In this document: one piece after another, positions 16,411 through 27,953 of the stretch
Layout of the letters: every line of letters begins with the position of its first letter
Position numbering within the stretch: position 1 is the first letter of the stretch
From: Cupriavidus sp. P-10
GTDB taxonomy: Bacteria > Pseudomonadota > Gammaproteobacteria > Burkholderiales > Burkholderiaceae
Assembly: GCF_003402535.2 (NCBI RefSeq)
Contig: NZ_AP025170.1
Location: forward strand, 1,860,001 to 1,924,000
DNA: 64,000 bases
Reading direction: 5' to 3'
Position numbers and translations under genes: made by a program
Notes under the pieces: generated by a model
What the model was told of the DNA's origin: nothing
Seen by the model: only the letters and a program-made list of their open reading frames with translations
The model's database searches: none

Positions 16411-17019
16411 ATGATCCTTAGCAAATCCCTGCGCGCCCGCCAGGCGCTCGCCACCCTCGCAGCGGCCACCGCCGTCGGCGCCGTCGCCTTGATGCCCGCG
16501 CCAGCCACGGCGCAGCCGGCTCCCTCCGCCGAATGCAAGGCTGCACTGGACGCCCGTGCCCAGAACCCGAACTACCCGCGCGACAGCGTGCCGCGCTACA
16601 TCAAGACACCCACCGGCTACCTGCTGGTGCTGCGCATGGGCGACAACGTCTTCGAGCAGATCGAAGCCTTTGCCATCTGCGAGAAGGTGCCCAGCGCGAG
16701 CCTGTCCGCGATCGGCTTCGCCAACGTCACGTTCGGCTTCTGGGATGCCGGGAAGAAGCAGTTCAACCCGCGCACCTTCCGCAACGTGGAGATGGCCAGC
16801 ATCGTCGGTAGCCTGGCGTGGAAGGAAGGCAAGCCGTCGATCCATGCGCACGGGGTGGCCGGCGACAGCAGTTTCGACACGTACGGCGGCCATATCCTGT
16901 CGATGGAAGTCGGCACCGGATCGCTGGAAGTGACGGTGACGGGCTATCCGCAGCAACTGGAGCGCGGCATCGACCCGAAGATCGGCGCGAACGTGCTGGG
17001 ACTGCGCGATAGCCACTGA
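16411..17019 (+). CDS. Exported PPC (DUF296) domain protein
   Basis: A 202-residue protein with a signal peptide (residues 1-34, cleavage near PATAQ). The rest fits the plants-and-prokaryotes conserved (PPC/DUF296) domain: LVLRMGDNVFEQIEAFA, LSAIGFANVTFGFWD and the histidine cluster His145, His147 (SIHAH) and His161 (GGH), which in related structures lines a metal site at the trimer interface. Most bacterial PPC proteins are cytoplasmic, so an exported version is unusual. AGGAG is 11 bases before the ATG and the gene starts 55 bp after the hydroxyacid dehydrogenase. It may be the last gene of the catabolic operon. The function is unknown. Confidence 0.7.
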   Translation: MILSKSLRARQALATLAAATAVGAVALMPAPATAQPAPSAECKAALDARAQNPNYPRDSVPRYIKTPTGYLLVLRMGDNVFEQIEAFAICEKVPSASLSAIGFANVTFGFWDAGKKQFNPRTFRNVEMASIVGSLAWKEGKPSIHAHGVAGDSSFDTYGGHILSMEVGTGSLEVTVTGYPQQLERGIDPKIGANVLGLRDSH

Positions 17020-17106
17020 CAGGCCGCGGGATTGGGCGGTGGGACCGATGGCGGCCGGTCCCACCCCGTATAATGTGCCCCCGTTTCACCGCAACCACTC
17101 GTCAAC

Positions 17107-17358
17107 ATGCCGCAGTCTCCCGAATCCGCCCCGTTCCGCCCCCAACCGGACACCGGCGCCACGGATTCCACGTTGTCCGATCGTCCGGACAGCCCGTGCA
17201 TCGGCATCTGCTCCACGCTGTTCGACGAAATCTGCCAGGGTTGCGGGCGCACCGCGGCCGAAGTGAGCAACTGGGTGTTCTTCAGCGACGAGGAAAAGCA
17301 GGTGGTGTGGGAGCGCATCACGCGCGAGGGCACGGCCCGCCGCTTCCGGCAGGCCTGA
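17107..17358 (+). CDS. DUF1289 domain protein
   Basis: An 83-residue protein. After a ~28-residue proline-rich tail it carries the four-cysteine DUF1289 signature: Cys31 and Cys35 (SPCIGIC) and Cys43 and Cys46 (CQGCGRT), followed by EVSNWVFFSDEEKQVVWERI. This probably forms a small metal-binding knuckle. The role of the family is not established. It converges with the MOSC gene. No obvious ribosome binding site precedes the ATG. Confidence 0.85.
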   Translation: MPQSPESAPFRPQPDTGATDSTLSDRPDSPCIGICSTLFDEICQGCGRTAAEVSNWVFFSDEEKQVVWERITREGTARRFRQA

Positions 17359-17393
17359 TACGCGCCTTCCCGAATTTCCCCCCGGGAGGCCGC

Positions 17394-18122
17394 TCAGCCG
17401 CCCGCCAGGCGCCGCTCCATGTCTTCGACTTCCTGCCGCTCCAGGCGCTGCCGTGCGAGCTTGCGCCAGCTTTCCGCCAGCGGGGCCAGCCCGGCCATAT
17501 CGCTGAGCGCGGCATAGTCGAGCCTGTCGACATACAGCACGTGCAGCAGCCGCTGCAGCGGCCATTGCGGGAACGGACGCGCCACCAGCGCCAGCGTATC
17601 GCCCGCTTCTACTTCGCCGTCTTCCAGCACGCGGTAGTACCAACCGGTGCGCAGGCTCTGCTGCACCGCGCGTGACATGCCGGGGTAGCCAAAGCGGTGA
17701 TTGAGCTTGAAGCACGGCTGGCGTGCCTGCGAGACCTCGACCAGCGCCGTGCCGAGCCGGAAACGGTCGCCGATGCAGATATCGGCCTCGGTCAGCCCCT
17801 GCGTGCTCAGGTTCTCGCCGAATGCACCGGGTGCATCCAGCACGCCAATGCCGGCCGCGCCCTGTTCCGCCAGTTCGGCACGCCATTCGGGGTAGTGGTC
17901 GCGCGGATAGTGATGCAGGGCTTTTTCCGGGCCGCCATGATGGCGCGGATCGCCCTGCTGGTCGCCCTCCAGCCCGAGCGTACCGATGCGCACACGCCCG
18001 CTGGCCGCTGCTTTGGCGATGCCGCTGGCTACGCCCCTGGGTCCGAACGGCCGCACCCCGCCGACGAGAACGGCATCGATCACGGCCCGTACGGGCGGCA
18101 CCGGCAATGCCGACGTGCTCAT
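17394..18122 (-). CDS. MOSC domain protein, YiiM-like
   Basis: A 242-residue protein with a MOSC domain (residues ~30-170) and a C-terminal 3-alpha domain. The conserved cysteine is Cys137 in SQARQPCFKLNHRFG; GDQQGDPRHHGGPEKALHHY and FGENLSTQGL are typical. In E. coli, YiiM uses molybdenum cofactor to reduce N-hydroxylated base analogues such as 6-hydroxylaminopurine; I infer the same class. Its ATG overlaps the TGA of the upstream amidotransferase gene (ATGA), so the two form an operon. Confidence 0.88.
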   Translation of the reverse strand: MSTSALPVPPVRAVIDAVLVGGVRPFGPRGVASGIAKAAASGRVRIGTLGLEGDQQGDPRHHGGPEKALHHYPRDHYPEWRAELAEQGAAGIGVLDAPGAFGENLSTQGLTEADICIGDRFRLGTALVEVSQARQPCFKLNHRFGYPGMSRAVQQSLRTGWYYRVLEDGEVEAGDTLALVARPFPQWPLQRLLHVLYVDRLDYAALSDMAGLAPLAESWRKLARQRLERQEVEDMERRLAGG

Positions 18123-18826
18123 AGTCCTGCCTGCTCCAGCCAGCGGGCAAACATGCGTTCACCTGCCGCCGCCACGCCTGCGCCGACTTCGGCCGTGCGC
18201 GCACGGATGGTGCGCGGGTCGATGCCGGCCTTGCCGAGTTCGACGGTATGGCCGATCAGCCAGGCTTCGATGTCGCCGGGCAGCACTTCGGGGTGGAATT
18301 GCAGCGCCAGTACCTGGTTGCCGATGGCATACGCCTGGTTTGTCACCGCCGTCGTGGATGCCAGCAGTTCGGCACCGGGCGGCAGGTCGAAGGTATCGCC
18401 ATGCCAGTGCAGCACCTCCCAGTTGGCTGCGGCGAGCTCGCCAAGCGCCGAATCCCGTCCGGCCGGCGTCGGCACGATCGGCGCCCAGCCGATCTCGCGC
18501 GTGCCGGGATACACGCGCGCACCGGTGGCACGCGCGATCAGCTGTGCGCCCAGGCAAACCCCGATGATCTTGCCGCCGGCGGCCAGCCGCTGGCGGATCA
18601 GTGCGATCTCGCCTTCCAGCCATGGGTAGGCATCGGTTTCATAAACCCCGATCGGGCCACCCAGGATCAGCAGCAGGTCGGCCGGATCATCAACGATGGG
18701 CCGCAGGTCGTCGACACCCGCCTGGAATACCCGCAGCGCATGCCCGCGTGCGCGCAGCGCATCGCCGATCACGCCCGCATGCTCGAATGCGAGGTGCTGG
18801 ATCACATGGGTGGTGCGTGTGGCCAT
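18119..18826 (-). CDS. Class I glutamine amidotransferase (GMP synthase-like GATase)
   Basis: A 235-residue stand-alone glutaminase-type domain. The nucleophile is Cys91 (GVCLGAQLIA) and the His/Glu pair is His178/Glu180 (QFHPEV), with the oxyanion strand LLILGGPIGVYE. No synthetase partner is fused or adjacent, so its acceptor is unknown; relatives include gamma-glutamyl hydrolases such as PuuD. The ATG at 18826 has AGGAG upstream; the open frame continues to 19045. It overlaps the MOSC start by 4 bp. Confidence 0.88.
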   Translation of the reverse strand: MATRTTHVIQHLAFEHAGVIGDALRARGHALRVFQAGVDDLRPIVDDPADLLLILGGPIGVYETDAYPWLEGEIALIRQRLAAGGKIIGVCLGAQLIARATGARVYPGTREIGWAPIVPTPAGRDSALGELAAANWEVLHWHGDTFDLPPGAELLASTTAVTNQAYAIGNQVLALQFHPEVLPGDIEAWLIGHTVELGKAGIDPRTIRARTAEVGAGVAAAGERMFARWLEQAGL

Positions 18827-18948
18827 GGGCGACTCCTGCCGGTCAAGAAGGGTACCCATGGTAGCGCCAATGGCGACGCCGCGCGAAAACCACGGCAGGA
18901 TATCGCCTGTTGGAGCGGTATCCCGGCACGGCATGCCGCCGCGGTGCG

Positions 18949-21396
18949 CTATTTTGTCGCAGCCGGGACCAGGATCAGGGCTTCGGCCTGCGCGGGTGCC
19001 AGCGGCATGGTCACGTATTCCACCGCCGCCCACTTGCCGGTCCATTCCCGATAGCGCGGCAGCAACGCGTTGCCGGACTGGCCCGTCGAATCCATGAAGC
19101 GCGCGCCCTGCAGGTCCGCCAGGTCGTACAGCGCGCGCACGCTGGCGGCATGGGTATTTTCGAACGGCGCCTTCTCGTCGCGCAGGTTGTGGCGGCCGAC
19201 ATTGACCGTGTACGTGTCGCCACCGGTCGGCACGCGCAGGTTGAACAGGGGCGACAGGTACGCGACCTTGCCGAACGGCTTGTGCTCGGAGCGGGCCGTA
19301 TGCGCTTCGCCCCAGCGCCAGCGTTTCGGGTCATCGCCATAGCGGCGCGACAGGTCGGTCATCGACTGCGCCCAGGCATCGGCGATCGCGTCGTTGCAGC
19401 TTTCCGCGGGGCGCGTATGCGGGCGGTCGCACCAGAACGCGCCGAGCTTGCCGGGATCGCGCAGGATGTTCAGCATCGGCTGCTGCACGTTGCGCTGGTC
19501 CCACAGGCGGACAAAGATTGCCTCGCCGACCTTCTCCTCGAACAGCCGCCGCGACAGCTCGCGCAGCCAGGCGGTGACCACCAGCGGCTCGGCCCGATCG
19601 GCATCCATGGTGCCGTCCCACTTGCGCAGCGCATCGAGCAGCGCGCGCTCGCGCTCCGGCCGTGCGGCATCGCCGCTGACCGGTGCGGCCAGCAGCAGTG
19701 GCAGGGCATCGCGCACGGCCAGCGACAGCACGTCCTTCTGGATCCCGGCGAAGCTGTCCAGGGTGTGCTTTGGCGTCGCCGCCAGCAAGGCCTGGATGCG
19801 GTCATGGCGGTACGGCACCGTCCATTCGCTGGTGATGAAGTACGGATAGTCCGGCGGCACGATGCGCTGGTTGGCCGTCACGATCGCGCCTTCGGGCGGG
19901 TTGTAGCGCTGCGGCAGAGCCTCGAACGGGATAAAGCCGGTCCAGTCGTAGCGGGCATCCCATCCCGGCGCGGGCGCCAGGCCCTTGAGGTCATTGTCGG
20001 CGCGGCGCAGCGGCACCCGGCCCGGCGCGAAGAAGCCGATATTGCCGTCGACATCGGCGTACACGATGTTCTGCTGGGGCGAATGGAAGTCGCGCAGCGC
20101 GGCGGTGAAACTGGCCCAGTCGCGCGCGTCGTTCATCTTCAGGCCGGCCTGGAAGGTGCGGTCGTCCGGACGCAGCGCGGTCCACTGGAACGCGACGACG
20201 TAGCGCGCGCCGAGCGGGCCTGCCGCGGCGGCCAGGGGCTCGGCCACGTCGGAGATCACCGGCCCGTGACGCGTGCTGCGGACCTGCAGCGTCACGTCGG
20301 GCGCGCCCTTGACGCGGAATGTCTCGGTGCGGGTCTCGAAGGTGGCCCAGCCGTCCGGGGTCTGGTACTGGGTCTCGCTGCCGGGACGCAGCCGTTCGAT
20401 AAACAGGTCCTGCACGTCCGGCGCGGTATTGGTCAGCCCCCAGGCGATGCGGTCGTTGTGCCCGAGCACCACCACCGGGATGCCGGGCAGCGTGGCGCCG
20501 GCCACGTCCAGTCCCGGCGCGGTCATGCGGGCGAAGTACCACAGCGCCGGCGCCTGCAAACCCAGGTGCGGGTCGTTGGCCAGCATTGGCTTGCCCGATT
20601 GCGTGCGCGCGCCGGAGACCACCCAGTTGTTCGAGCCCATGCCCTCGACATAGCCCGGCGGCGCCTTGTCGCTGACGCTCGCCATGGCGTTAGCCAGCGG
20701 CGCCAACTGCTTGTACAGGTGGCCGTAATCCATGGTGCGCACGGGCTGCTCGCCCGGATATGGCGCCAGCAGTTCGCTGATGCGCTCCACCGGCAGCACT
20801 TGCGCCAGGCGCATGCGCAGCGTTTCCTGGTTCCAGTTGCCGCCCAGGTCCCAGGCCATCATGGTCTGCCAGCCCAGCGTATCGGCCGGCTCCCAGCGCT
20901 CCGGCTGCGTGCGCAGGATCAGGAATTCAGGCGGCAGCGGTCCCTGGCGATGGTCGATCCACGCATTGACGCCGTCGGCGTATGCCTGCAGCGCAGCCCG
21001 CGTCTGCGGCGAAGACTGCGCCAGGATCGCTTCGGCGTTGCGCCGCACGCCCAGCGTGCGCAGGAACTTGTCGGTATCGAGCGCGGACGGGCCCAGGACC
21101 TCGGCGAGCCGGCCGGCCACCACGCGCTTGTTCATCTGCATCTGCCAGAGCCGGTCCTGCGCGTGGACATAGCCGAGCGCAAACCAGGCGTCGGCCTTGC
21201 TGGCGGCACGGATCTGCGGCACGCCATTGCCATCGCGCACGATGGTGACCTGGCCGTGCAGGCCCGGGAGCGCAACGGTGCCCGATGCGGGCGGCTGCGC
21301 CGCCTGCCGATACCAGATCAGGGCCCCTGCCGTGCCGGCTACCGCCAGTACCAGCAGCCATCCCACAAGCTTGGCCAGACGACCGAACCAGCGCAT
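18949..21396 (-). CDS. Penicillin acylase family protein (Ntn-hydrolase; acyl-homoserine lactone acylase-like)
   Basis: An 815-residue precursor of the heterodimeric Ntn-hydrolases. Residues 8-28 form a signal or anchor helix, so it should be periplasmic. The autocatalytic cleavage site is Gly254-Ser255 (MGSNNWVVSG), with Ser255 becoming the N-terminal nucleophile; downstream KPMLANDPHLGLQAP and the Asn of FGLTNTAPD-type sequence (here GLTNTAPD) are also conserved. Members hydrolyse beta-lactam side chains, acyl-homoserine lactones (PvdQ, QuiP) or peptidic amides; which one cannot be told. The ATG at 21396 is preceded by GAGGGGAGC and a hexanucleotide repeat. The stop lies 120 bp from the amidotransferase start. 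Confidence 0.88.
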   Translation of the reverse strand: MRWFGRLAKLVGWLLVLAVAGTAGALIWYRQAAQPPASGTVALPGLHGQVTIVRDGNGVPQIRAASKADAWFALGYVHAQDRLWQMQMNKRVVAGRLAEVLGPSALDTDKFLRTLGVRRNAEAILAQSSPQTRAALQAYADGVNAWIDHRQGPLPPEFLILRTQPERWEPADTLGWQTMMAWDLGGNWNQETLRMRLAQVLPVERISELLAPYPGEQPVRTMDYGHLYKQLAPLANAMASVSDKAPPGYVEGMGSNNWVVSGARTQSGKPMLANDPHLGLQAPALWYFARMTAPGLDVAGATLPGIPVVVLGHNDRIAWGLTNTAPDVQDLFIERLRPGSETQYQTPDGWATFETRTETFRVKGAPDVTLQVRSTRHGPVISDVAEPLAAAAGPLGARYVVAFQWTALRPDDRTFQAGLKMNDARDWASFTAALRDFHSPQQNIVYADVDGNIGFFAPGRVPLRRADNDLKGLAPAPGWDARYDWTGFIPFEALPQRYNPPEGAIVTANQRIVPPDYPYFITSEWTVPYRHDRIQALLAATPKHTLDSFAGIQKDVLSLAVRDALPLLLAAPVSGDAARPERERALLDALRKWDGTMDADRAEPLVVTAWLRELSRRLFEEKVGEAIFVRLWDQRNVQQPMLNILRDPGKLGAFWCDRPHTRPAESCNDAIADAWAQSMTDLSRRYGDDPKRWRWGEAHTARSEHKPFGKVAYLSPLFNLRVPTGGDTYTVNVGRHNLRDEKAPFENTHAASVRALYDLADLQGARFMDSTGQSGNALLPRYREWTGKWAAVEYVTMPLAPAQAEALILVPAATK

Positions 21397-21410
21397 TGTT
21401 GCTCCCCTCT

Positions 21411-21434
21411 TGTCTTTGTCTTTGTCTTTGTCGT
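21411..21434. repeat. Hexanucleotide repeat in front of the penicillin acylase gene
   Basis: Three perfect copies of TGTCTT (plus strand) are followed by TGTCGT and TGTGTG; on the coding strand they read as GACAAA units ending a few bases before the GAGGGGAGC ribosome binding site. Slippage would change leader length without touching the reading frame. Confidence 0.8.
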
Positions 21435-21477
21435 TGTGTGGTCCCGGTGACTGCCGCCGCTTCGTTGGCGGCGATGC

Positions 21478-21504
21478 AAAATGCCCGGACCAGCCGGGCA
21501 TTTT
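21478..21504 (-). terminator. Intrinsic terminator after the aldehyde dehydrogenase gene
   Basis: AAAATGCCCGG and CCGGGCATTTT form a perfect 11-bp stem with a five-base loop, 18 bp after the stop of the dehydrogenase on the minus strand, with a T run on the exit side. It separates that gene from the acylase gene downstream. Confidence 0.85.
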
Positions 21505-21521
21505 CACATGTCGCGCAGGCC

Positions 21522-22952
21522 TCAGGCCGGCTTCTTCAACTGCAGGGCCTTGTATTCGAGGAATTCCTCCAGCCCGTACTTGCCGGCCTCGCGCCCGTTG
21601 CCGGACTGCTTGTAGCCGCCGAACGGCGCCTGCATGTTGAACGGCCCGCCGTTGATGTCCACCTGGCCGGTACGGATGCGCCGCGCCACGCGGATCGCAC
21701 GGGCCTCGTCGCCCGACCACACGCCGCCGCCGAGTCCGTAGATGCTGTCGTTGGCGATGCGCACCGCCTCTTCCTCGGTGTCATAGCAGATGATCGACAG
21801 CACCGGCCCGAAGATCTCCTCCTGGGCCACAGTGGCGCGCGGCTCGACGTTGCCGAGCACGGTCGGCTTGACGAAGAAGCCCTGGTCCAGCCCTTCGGGC
21901 ACTTCGGGGCCACCGGCCACCAGTTCGGCGCCTTCTTCCAGCCCGCGACGGATATAGCCGGTGACGCGCTCCTTCTGCACGGCGGAAATCAGCGGGCCGA
22001 GCCGGGTGGTTTCCTGCAGCGGATCGCCCACGGTAAAGCCGGCCACCACCTTCTGCGCGATCGCCTTGATCTCGTCATAGCGGGCACGCGGCACCAGCAT
22101 GCGGGTATGCGCCGAACAGGTCTGTCCGGAATTCAGGAAGCAGGCGCTGATGGTGCCCTTGACCGCCGCCGGCAGGTCGGCATCGTCCAGGATCACCGAG
22201 GCGGACTTGCCGCCCAGCTCCAGCGCCACGCGCTTGACCGTCTGCGAGGCCAGTTCGGACACGCGCTTGCCGGCGCGGGTGGAACCGGTGAACGACACCA
22301 TGTCGACCTCCCGATGGCTGGCCAGCACCTCGCCCACCACCGGGCCAAAGCCGGTCACCAGGTTGAACACGCCCGGCGGCAGGCCCGCGGCCTCGATCAC
22401 CTCGGCCAGCACGAAGGCATTCAGCGGCGCCACTTCCGACGGCTTGAGCACGACAGTGCAGCCCGCGGCCAGTGCCGGCGCAACCTTCAGCGTGATCTGG
22501 TTGAGCGGGTAGTTCCACGGCGTGATCGCCGCCACCACGCCAACCGGTTCGCGCACCACCAGCGAATTGCCGACTTCTTCCTCGAAGTGGAAGGTATCCA
22601 GCAGCTTGGCGGCCTGTCCCCAGTTGTAGACCGGGCCGCCCACCTGGATCGCGCGCGCCAGCTTGATCGGCATGCCGACTTCGCCGGCGATCATCTGGGC
22701 CAGTTCTTCGCTGCGCGCCTTCAGTCCGTCGGCGATCTTGGCGATATAACCGGCTCGCACCGACGCGGGCGTGGCCGCCCAGCCGTCAAACGCGGCGCGC
22801 GCGGCCTGGATGGCGTCTTCGGCGTCGCGCGGCGAGCCTTCCGGGATCGTGCCCATTACCGCTTCGGTGCTGGAATGGATGACGTCGATGGTGCCGGTAC
22901 CGTGGGGCGCGACCCACTTGCCGTTGATAAACAGTTTGTCTCGTTGTTGCAT
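21522..22952 (-). CDS. NAD(P)-dependent aldehyde dehydrogenase
   Basis: A 476-residue ALDH superfamily enzyme. Catalytic Cys279 lies in NSGQTCSAH and the general base Glu245 in ELGGKS; the fold motifs [18 protein letters not shown] and EEIFGPVLS are present, and the C-terminal [22 protein letters not shown] is normal. The ATG at 22952 ([14 protein letters not shown]) matches the usual start; the frame is open to 23030. It stands alone, divergent from the gene at 23165, with its own terminator. Specificity is unknown. Confidence 0.92.
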   Translation of the reverse strand: MQQRDKLFINGKWVAPHGTGTIDVIHSSTEAVMGTIPEGSPRDAEDAIQAARAAFDGWAATPASVRAGYIAKIADGLKARSEELAQMIAGEVGMPIKLARAIQVGGPVYNWGQAAKLLDTFHFEEEVGNSLVVREPVGVVAAITPWNYPLNQITLKVAPALAAGCTVVLKPSEVAPLNAFVLAEVIEAAGLPPGVFNLVTGFGPVVGEVLASHREVDMVSFTGSTRAGKRVSELASQTVKRVALELGGKSASVILDDADLPAAVKGTISACFLNSGQTCSAHTRMLVPRARYDEIKAIAQKVVAGFTVGDPLQETTRLGPLISAVQKERVTGYIRRGLEEGAELVAGGPEVPEGLDQGFFVKPTVLGNVEPRATVAQEEIFGPVLSIICYDTEEEAVRIANDSIYGLGGGVWSGDEARAIRVARRIRTGQVDINGGPFNMQAPFGGYKQSGNGREAGKYGLEEFLEYKALQLKKPA

Positions 22953-23164
22953 GGCCACAGTTCTCGGTTGGTGCGGAGTTTGACGGATGGGCAACTGGTT
23001 TTTTTTGTTACTTTTATGGTGCACGCACATTGTAGAGCGGTTTGGAGGCTATGTTTCCAGCCCTGGCAACCCCCGCGCCAGCCGCTCTTTTCAAATGGCG
23101 ATAATCGGCCGCACCCGCAAACGGGATGCTCGCACGGACGGCCGGCATAACAAGGGAGCGAGAC

Positions 23165-23785
23165 ATGGTCGATCCGATCTACCGCAAGACCGACGCGGGA
23201 CATGACGAGATCAGGACACGCGCGCGCAAGCTGGACCACAAGCTGCGCGCGTTGCTGTTGATGGTCAATGGCGAGCGCCGCGGGCAAGACCTGCTGGCGC
23301 AGGTGGCAGGCATGGGCGTGGGACCCGAGGCCATGGAGATGTTGGCCGCCGAAGGGCTGGTCGAGCCAGTGCCTGAGGCGGCACCGGCAGCGGCCGCTGT
23401 CGCTCCGGAAGCCCCGGCACGCACTTCGGCAACCACGGCGGATACCAACCTGTTCTCGGTGTACGCCATGCGGCACGCGCCGGCAGCCGAGCCAGCGGCG
23501 AACCCCGACCCGACGGCGCCGACGCAGCCGACGCACTCCGCCGCCGAGATCGATGCCTTCCAGCGCCTGTATCACTTCTACACCGAGGTCATCGGCCAGC
23601 ACCTGGGCCTGCGCGGCTATATGTTGCAGGTCAAGGTGGAAAAGGCGCAGGACCTTCCAGCGCTGCTGGCCCTGCGAGAGTCACTGCATGCGGCGCTGCT
23701 CAGGGCCAAGGGCGAAATCACGGCGCATGCGATCTTGCGTGAACTGGAGACGATCGCACAAGACATCCCTGCCGCAGCCGGCTGA
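23165..23785 (+). CDS. Conserved protein of unknown function (206 aa)
   Basis: I do not recognise this family. The first ~65 residues are charged and helical (DAGHDEIRTRARKLDHKLRALL), then VNGERRGQDLLAQVAGMG, which resembles a small winged-helix or response-regulator-output type segment. A Pro/Ala/Thr-rich linker spans ~75-125. A second helical part (~130-206) begins with EIDAFQRLYHFYTEVIGQHLG and is Leu-rich. No signal peptide or membrane segment is seen. GGAGCGAG precedes the ATG, and a bidirectional terminator follows the stop. It diverges from the aldehyde dehydrogenase. Confidence 0.8.
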   Translation: MVDPIYRKTDAGHDEIRTRARKLDHKLRALLLMVNGERRGQDLLAQVAGMGVGPEAMEMLAAEGLVEPVPEAAPAAAAVAPEAPARTSATTADTNLFSVYAMRHAPAAEPAANPDPTAPTQPTHSAAEIDAFQRLYHFYTEVIGQHLGLRGYMLQVKVEKAQDLPALLALRESLHAALLRAKGEITAHAILRELETIAQDIPAAAG

Positions 23786-23810
23786 GCGTAAGCCGGCGCG
23801 CCAGACAGCA

Positions 23811-23838
23811 AAAAGGCCGCCTCGGAAGGCGGCCTTTT
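23811..23838. terminator. Bidirectional intrinsic terminator
   Basis: AAAAGGCCGCCT and AGGCGGCCTTTT form a 12-bp stem around a four-base loop. It lies between the convergent 206-aa gene (plus) and the ABC-F gene (minus) and has A and T tracts that serve both. Confidence 0.9.
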
Positions 23839-23857
23839 CCATGGGCATGCGTCAGAC

Positions 23858-25480
23858 TCAGCCGACGATCCCCTGCGACTGCAGGTACTCGTCATACGTA
23901 CCCAGGTAATCGGTCAGCGTGCCGTCGGTGCGCACTTCAATGACGCGCGTGGCCAGCCCGTTGATTAGCTCGCGGTCGTGCGAAACGAAGACCAGCGTGC
24001 CCGAGAACTTGTCCAGCGCGATCTGCAGCGATTCGATCGACTCCATGTCCATGTGGTTGGTCGGCTCGTCCAGCGCCAGCACGTTGTGGCGGCCCAGCAT
24101 CAGCTTGCCCCAGATCATGCGGCCCTTCTCGCCACCGGACAGCACCTTGACGTTCTTCTTGATGTCGTCCGCCGAGAACAGCAGGCGGCCCAGCGTGCCG
24201 CGCAGCGAGGTCTCGTCGTCGCCGGCCTGCGTCCACTGGCTCATCCAGTCCATCACGTCGCGGTCAGCAGGGAACTCCTCGTAGGTGTCCTGCGGCATGT
24301 AGCCGACGTTGGCGTTCTCGGCCCACTTGACCTGGCCGCGGTCGACTTCCACGCCGCGCTGCACGCCGGTCTGCACCGCGCCGCTCAACAGGCTGCGCAG
24401 CAGCGTGGTCTTGCCCGCGCCGTTTTCGCCGATGATGGCGACGCGTTCGCCGGCCTGGATCGCCATCGACAGGCTGTTGATGATCTTGCGGTCGTAGCTC
24501 TTGGTGACGTTCTCCACCTCGACCGCCAGGTTGTGCAGCTTCTTCTCGAACTCGAAACGGATGAACGGGTTCTGGCGCGACGACGGCTTGATGTCCTCGA
24601 CCTTGATCTTCTCGATCTGCTTGGCGCGCGAGGTGGCCTGGCGTGCCTTGGACTTGTTGGCCGAGAAGCGGCGCACGAAGTCCTGCAGTTCGCTGATGCG
24701 CTCCTTGGCGCGCGCGTTGGCGGCCATCTGGCGCTCGCGGGCCTGCATCGACGCTTCCATGTAGTCGTCGTAGTTGCCCGGGTAGACCTTGAGCGTGCCG
24801 TAGTCCATGTCGGCCATGTGCGTGCAGACCGAGTTCAGGAAGTGGCGATCGTGGGAAATGATGATCATGGTGGAGTTGCGCTCGTTGAGCACGGTTTCCA
24901 GCCAGCGGATCGTGTTGATGTCCAGGTTGTTGGTCGGTTCGTCCAGCAGCAGCACGTCCGGGTTCGAGAACAGTGCCTGCGCCAGCAGCACGCGCAGCTT
25001 CCACCCCGGCGCGACGTCGCTCATATTGCCCTGGTGCTGCGTGGTGGGGATGCCCACGCCCAGGAGCAGTTCACCGGCGCGCGCCTCGGCGGTGTAGCCG
25101 TCGTATTCGGCGTACTTGGCCTCCAGCTCGGCGGCCTTCATGTAGTCTTCGTCGGTCGCTTCCGGGTTGGCGTAGATGGCGTCGCGCTCCTGCGCGGCGG
25201 CCCACATCTCGGTGTGGCCCATCATCACCACGTCCAGCACGCGCATGTCTTCATAGGCGAACTGGTCCTGGCGCAGCTTGCCCAGGCGGATGCCCGGCTC
25301 CAGCATGACGTTGCCCGCCGACGACTCGAGGTCGCCGCCCAGGATCTTCATGAAGGTGGACTTGCCGCAGCCGTTCGCGCCGATCAGGCCGTAGCGGTTG
25401 CCCTCGCCGAACTTGACCGAGATATTCTCGAACAACGGCTTGGGGCCGAACTGCATGGTGATGTTTGCGGTAGAAAGCAC
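23858..25480 (-). CDS. ybiT: ABC-F family ATPase, YbiT type
   Basis: A 540-residue soluble protein with two ABC ATPase domains in tandem and no membrane segments. Walker A motifs are GANGCGKST (residues ~35) and GENGAGKTT (~350); Walker B/D-loop sequences are [11 protein letters not shown] and [11 protein letters not shown]. The linker (~245-310) is rich in Arg/Lys, as expected for the P-site tRNA interaction motif. ABC-F proteins bind the ribosome E site and modulate translation. Assignment to YbiT rather than EttA rests on the start [17 protein letters not shown] and overall length. Confidence 0.9.
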   Translation of the reverse strand: MLSTANITMQFGPKPLFENISVKFGEGNRYGLIGANGCGKSTFMKILGGDLESSAGNVMLEPGIRLGKLRQDQFAYEDMRVLDVVMMGHTEMWAAAQERDAIYANPEATDEDYMKAAELEAKYAEYDGYTAEARAGELLLGVGIPTTQHQGNMSDVAPGWKLRVLLAQALFSNPDVLLLDEPTNNLDINTIRWLETVLNERNSTMIIISHDRHFLNSVCTHMADMDYGTLKVYPGNYDDYMEASMQARERQMAANARAKERISELQDFVRRFSANKSKARQATSRAKQIEKIKVEDIKPSSRQNPFIRFEFEKKLHNLAVEVENVTKSYDRKIINSLSMAIQAGERVAIIGENGAGKTTLLRSLLSGAVQTGVQRGVEVDRGQVKWAENANVGYMPQDTYEEFPADRDVMDWMSQWTQAGDDETSLRGTLGRLLFSADDIKKNVKVLSGGEKGRMIWGKLMLGRHNVLALDEPTNHMDMESIESLQIALDKFSGTLVFVSHDRELINGLATRVIEVRTDGTLTDYLGTYDEYLQSQGIVG

Positions 25481-25772
25481 GTCTGGAACCTTGTCTGGAG
25501 AATGTAGCGCCGCGGCACCGGCCGCGTTGCGCAGGTTGTTGCACCGGGGTGCACTTCATGCCGTTCAGGGGCCAGCCTTGCCAGGGAGGCATCGCGCCGG
25601 CCGGAGCATTCCGGGGCCATGGCTGGCGATGCGGCAGGGGCCGCGCCCGGTTCTTGCGAGAACCCGGCAGGAAGTCAGGAAATAACCGCATATTCTACCA
25701 TCCAGATGCATTCCTTGCACCCGGATGCGGCTTGATGTGCGGTGTGGGGCGGTCGCGCCTGGCGTGCGGGGC

Positions 25773-27828
<2,056 letters not shown>

Positions 27829-27953
27829 GTGTAGCCGCGCCGTGCCGGCCGCCTGCGTTGGACGGGCGCCGCGCGTGCGCCCGAAGCCTCTATTGTGTAC
27901 GTTTGCCGCGGGTTGGGCAAAACCCGGGACAACACCCAGGGCAAAAGCCGCGC

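Noticed and set aside
18910..21450. An 846-codon open frame on the plus strand
   Set aside because: Antisense to the penicillin acylase gene; composition is that of a shadow frame.
23978..25507. A 509-codon open frame on the plus strand
   Set aside because: Antisense to the ABC-F ATPase gene.
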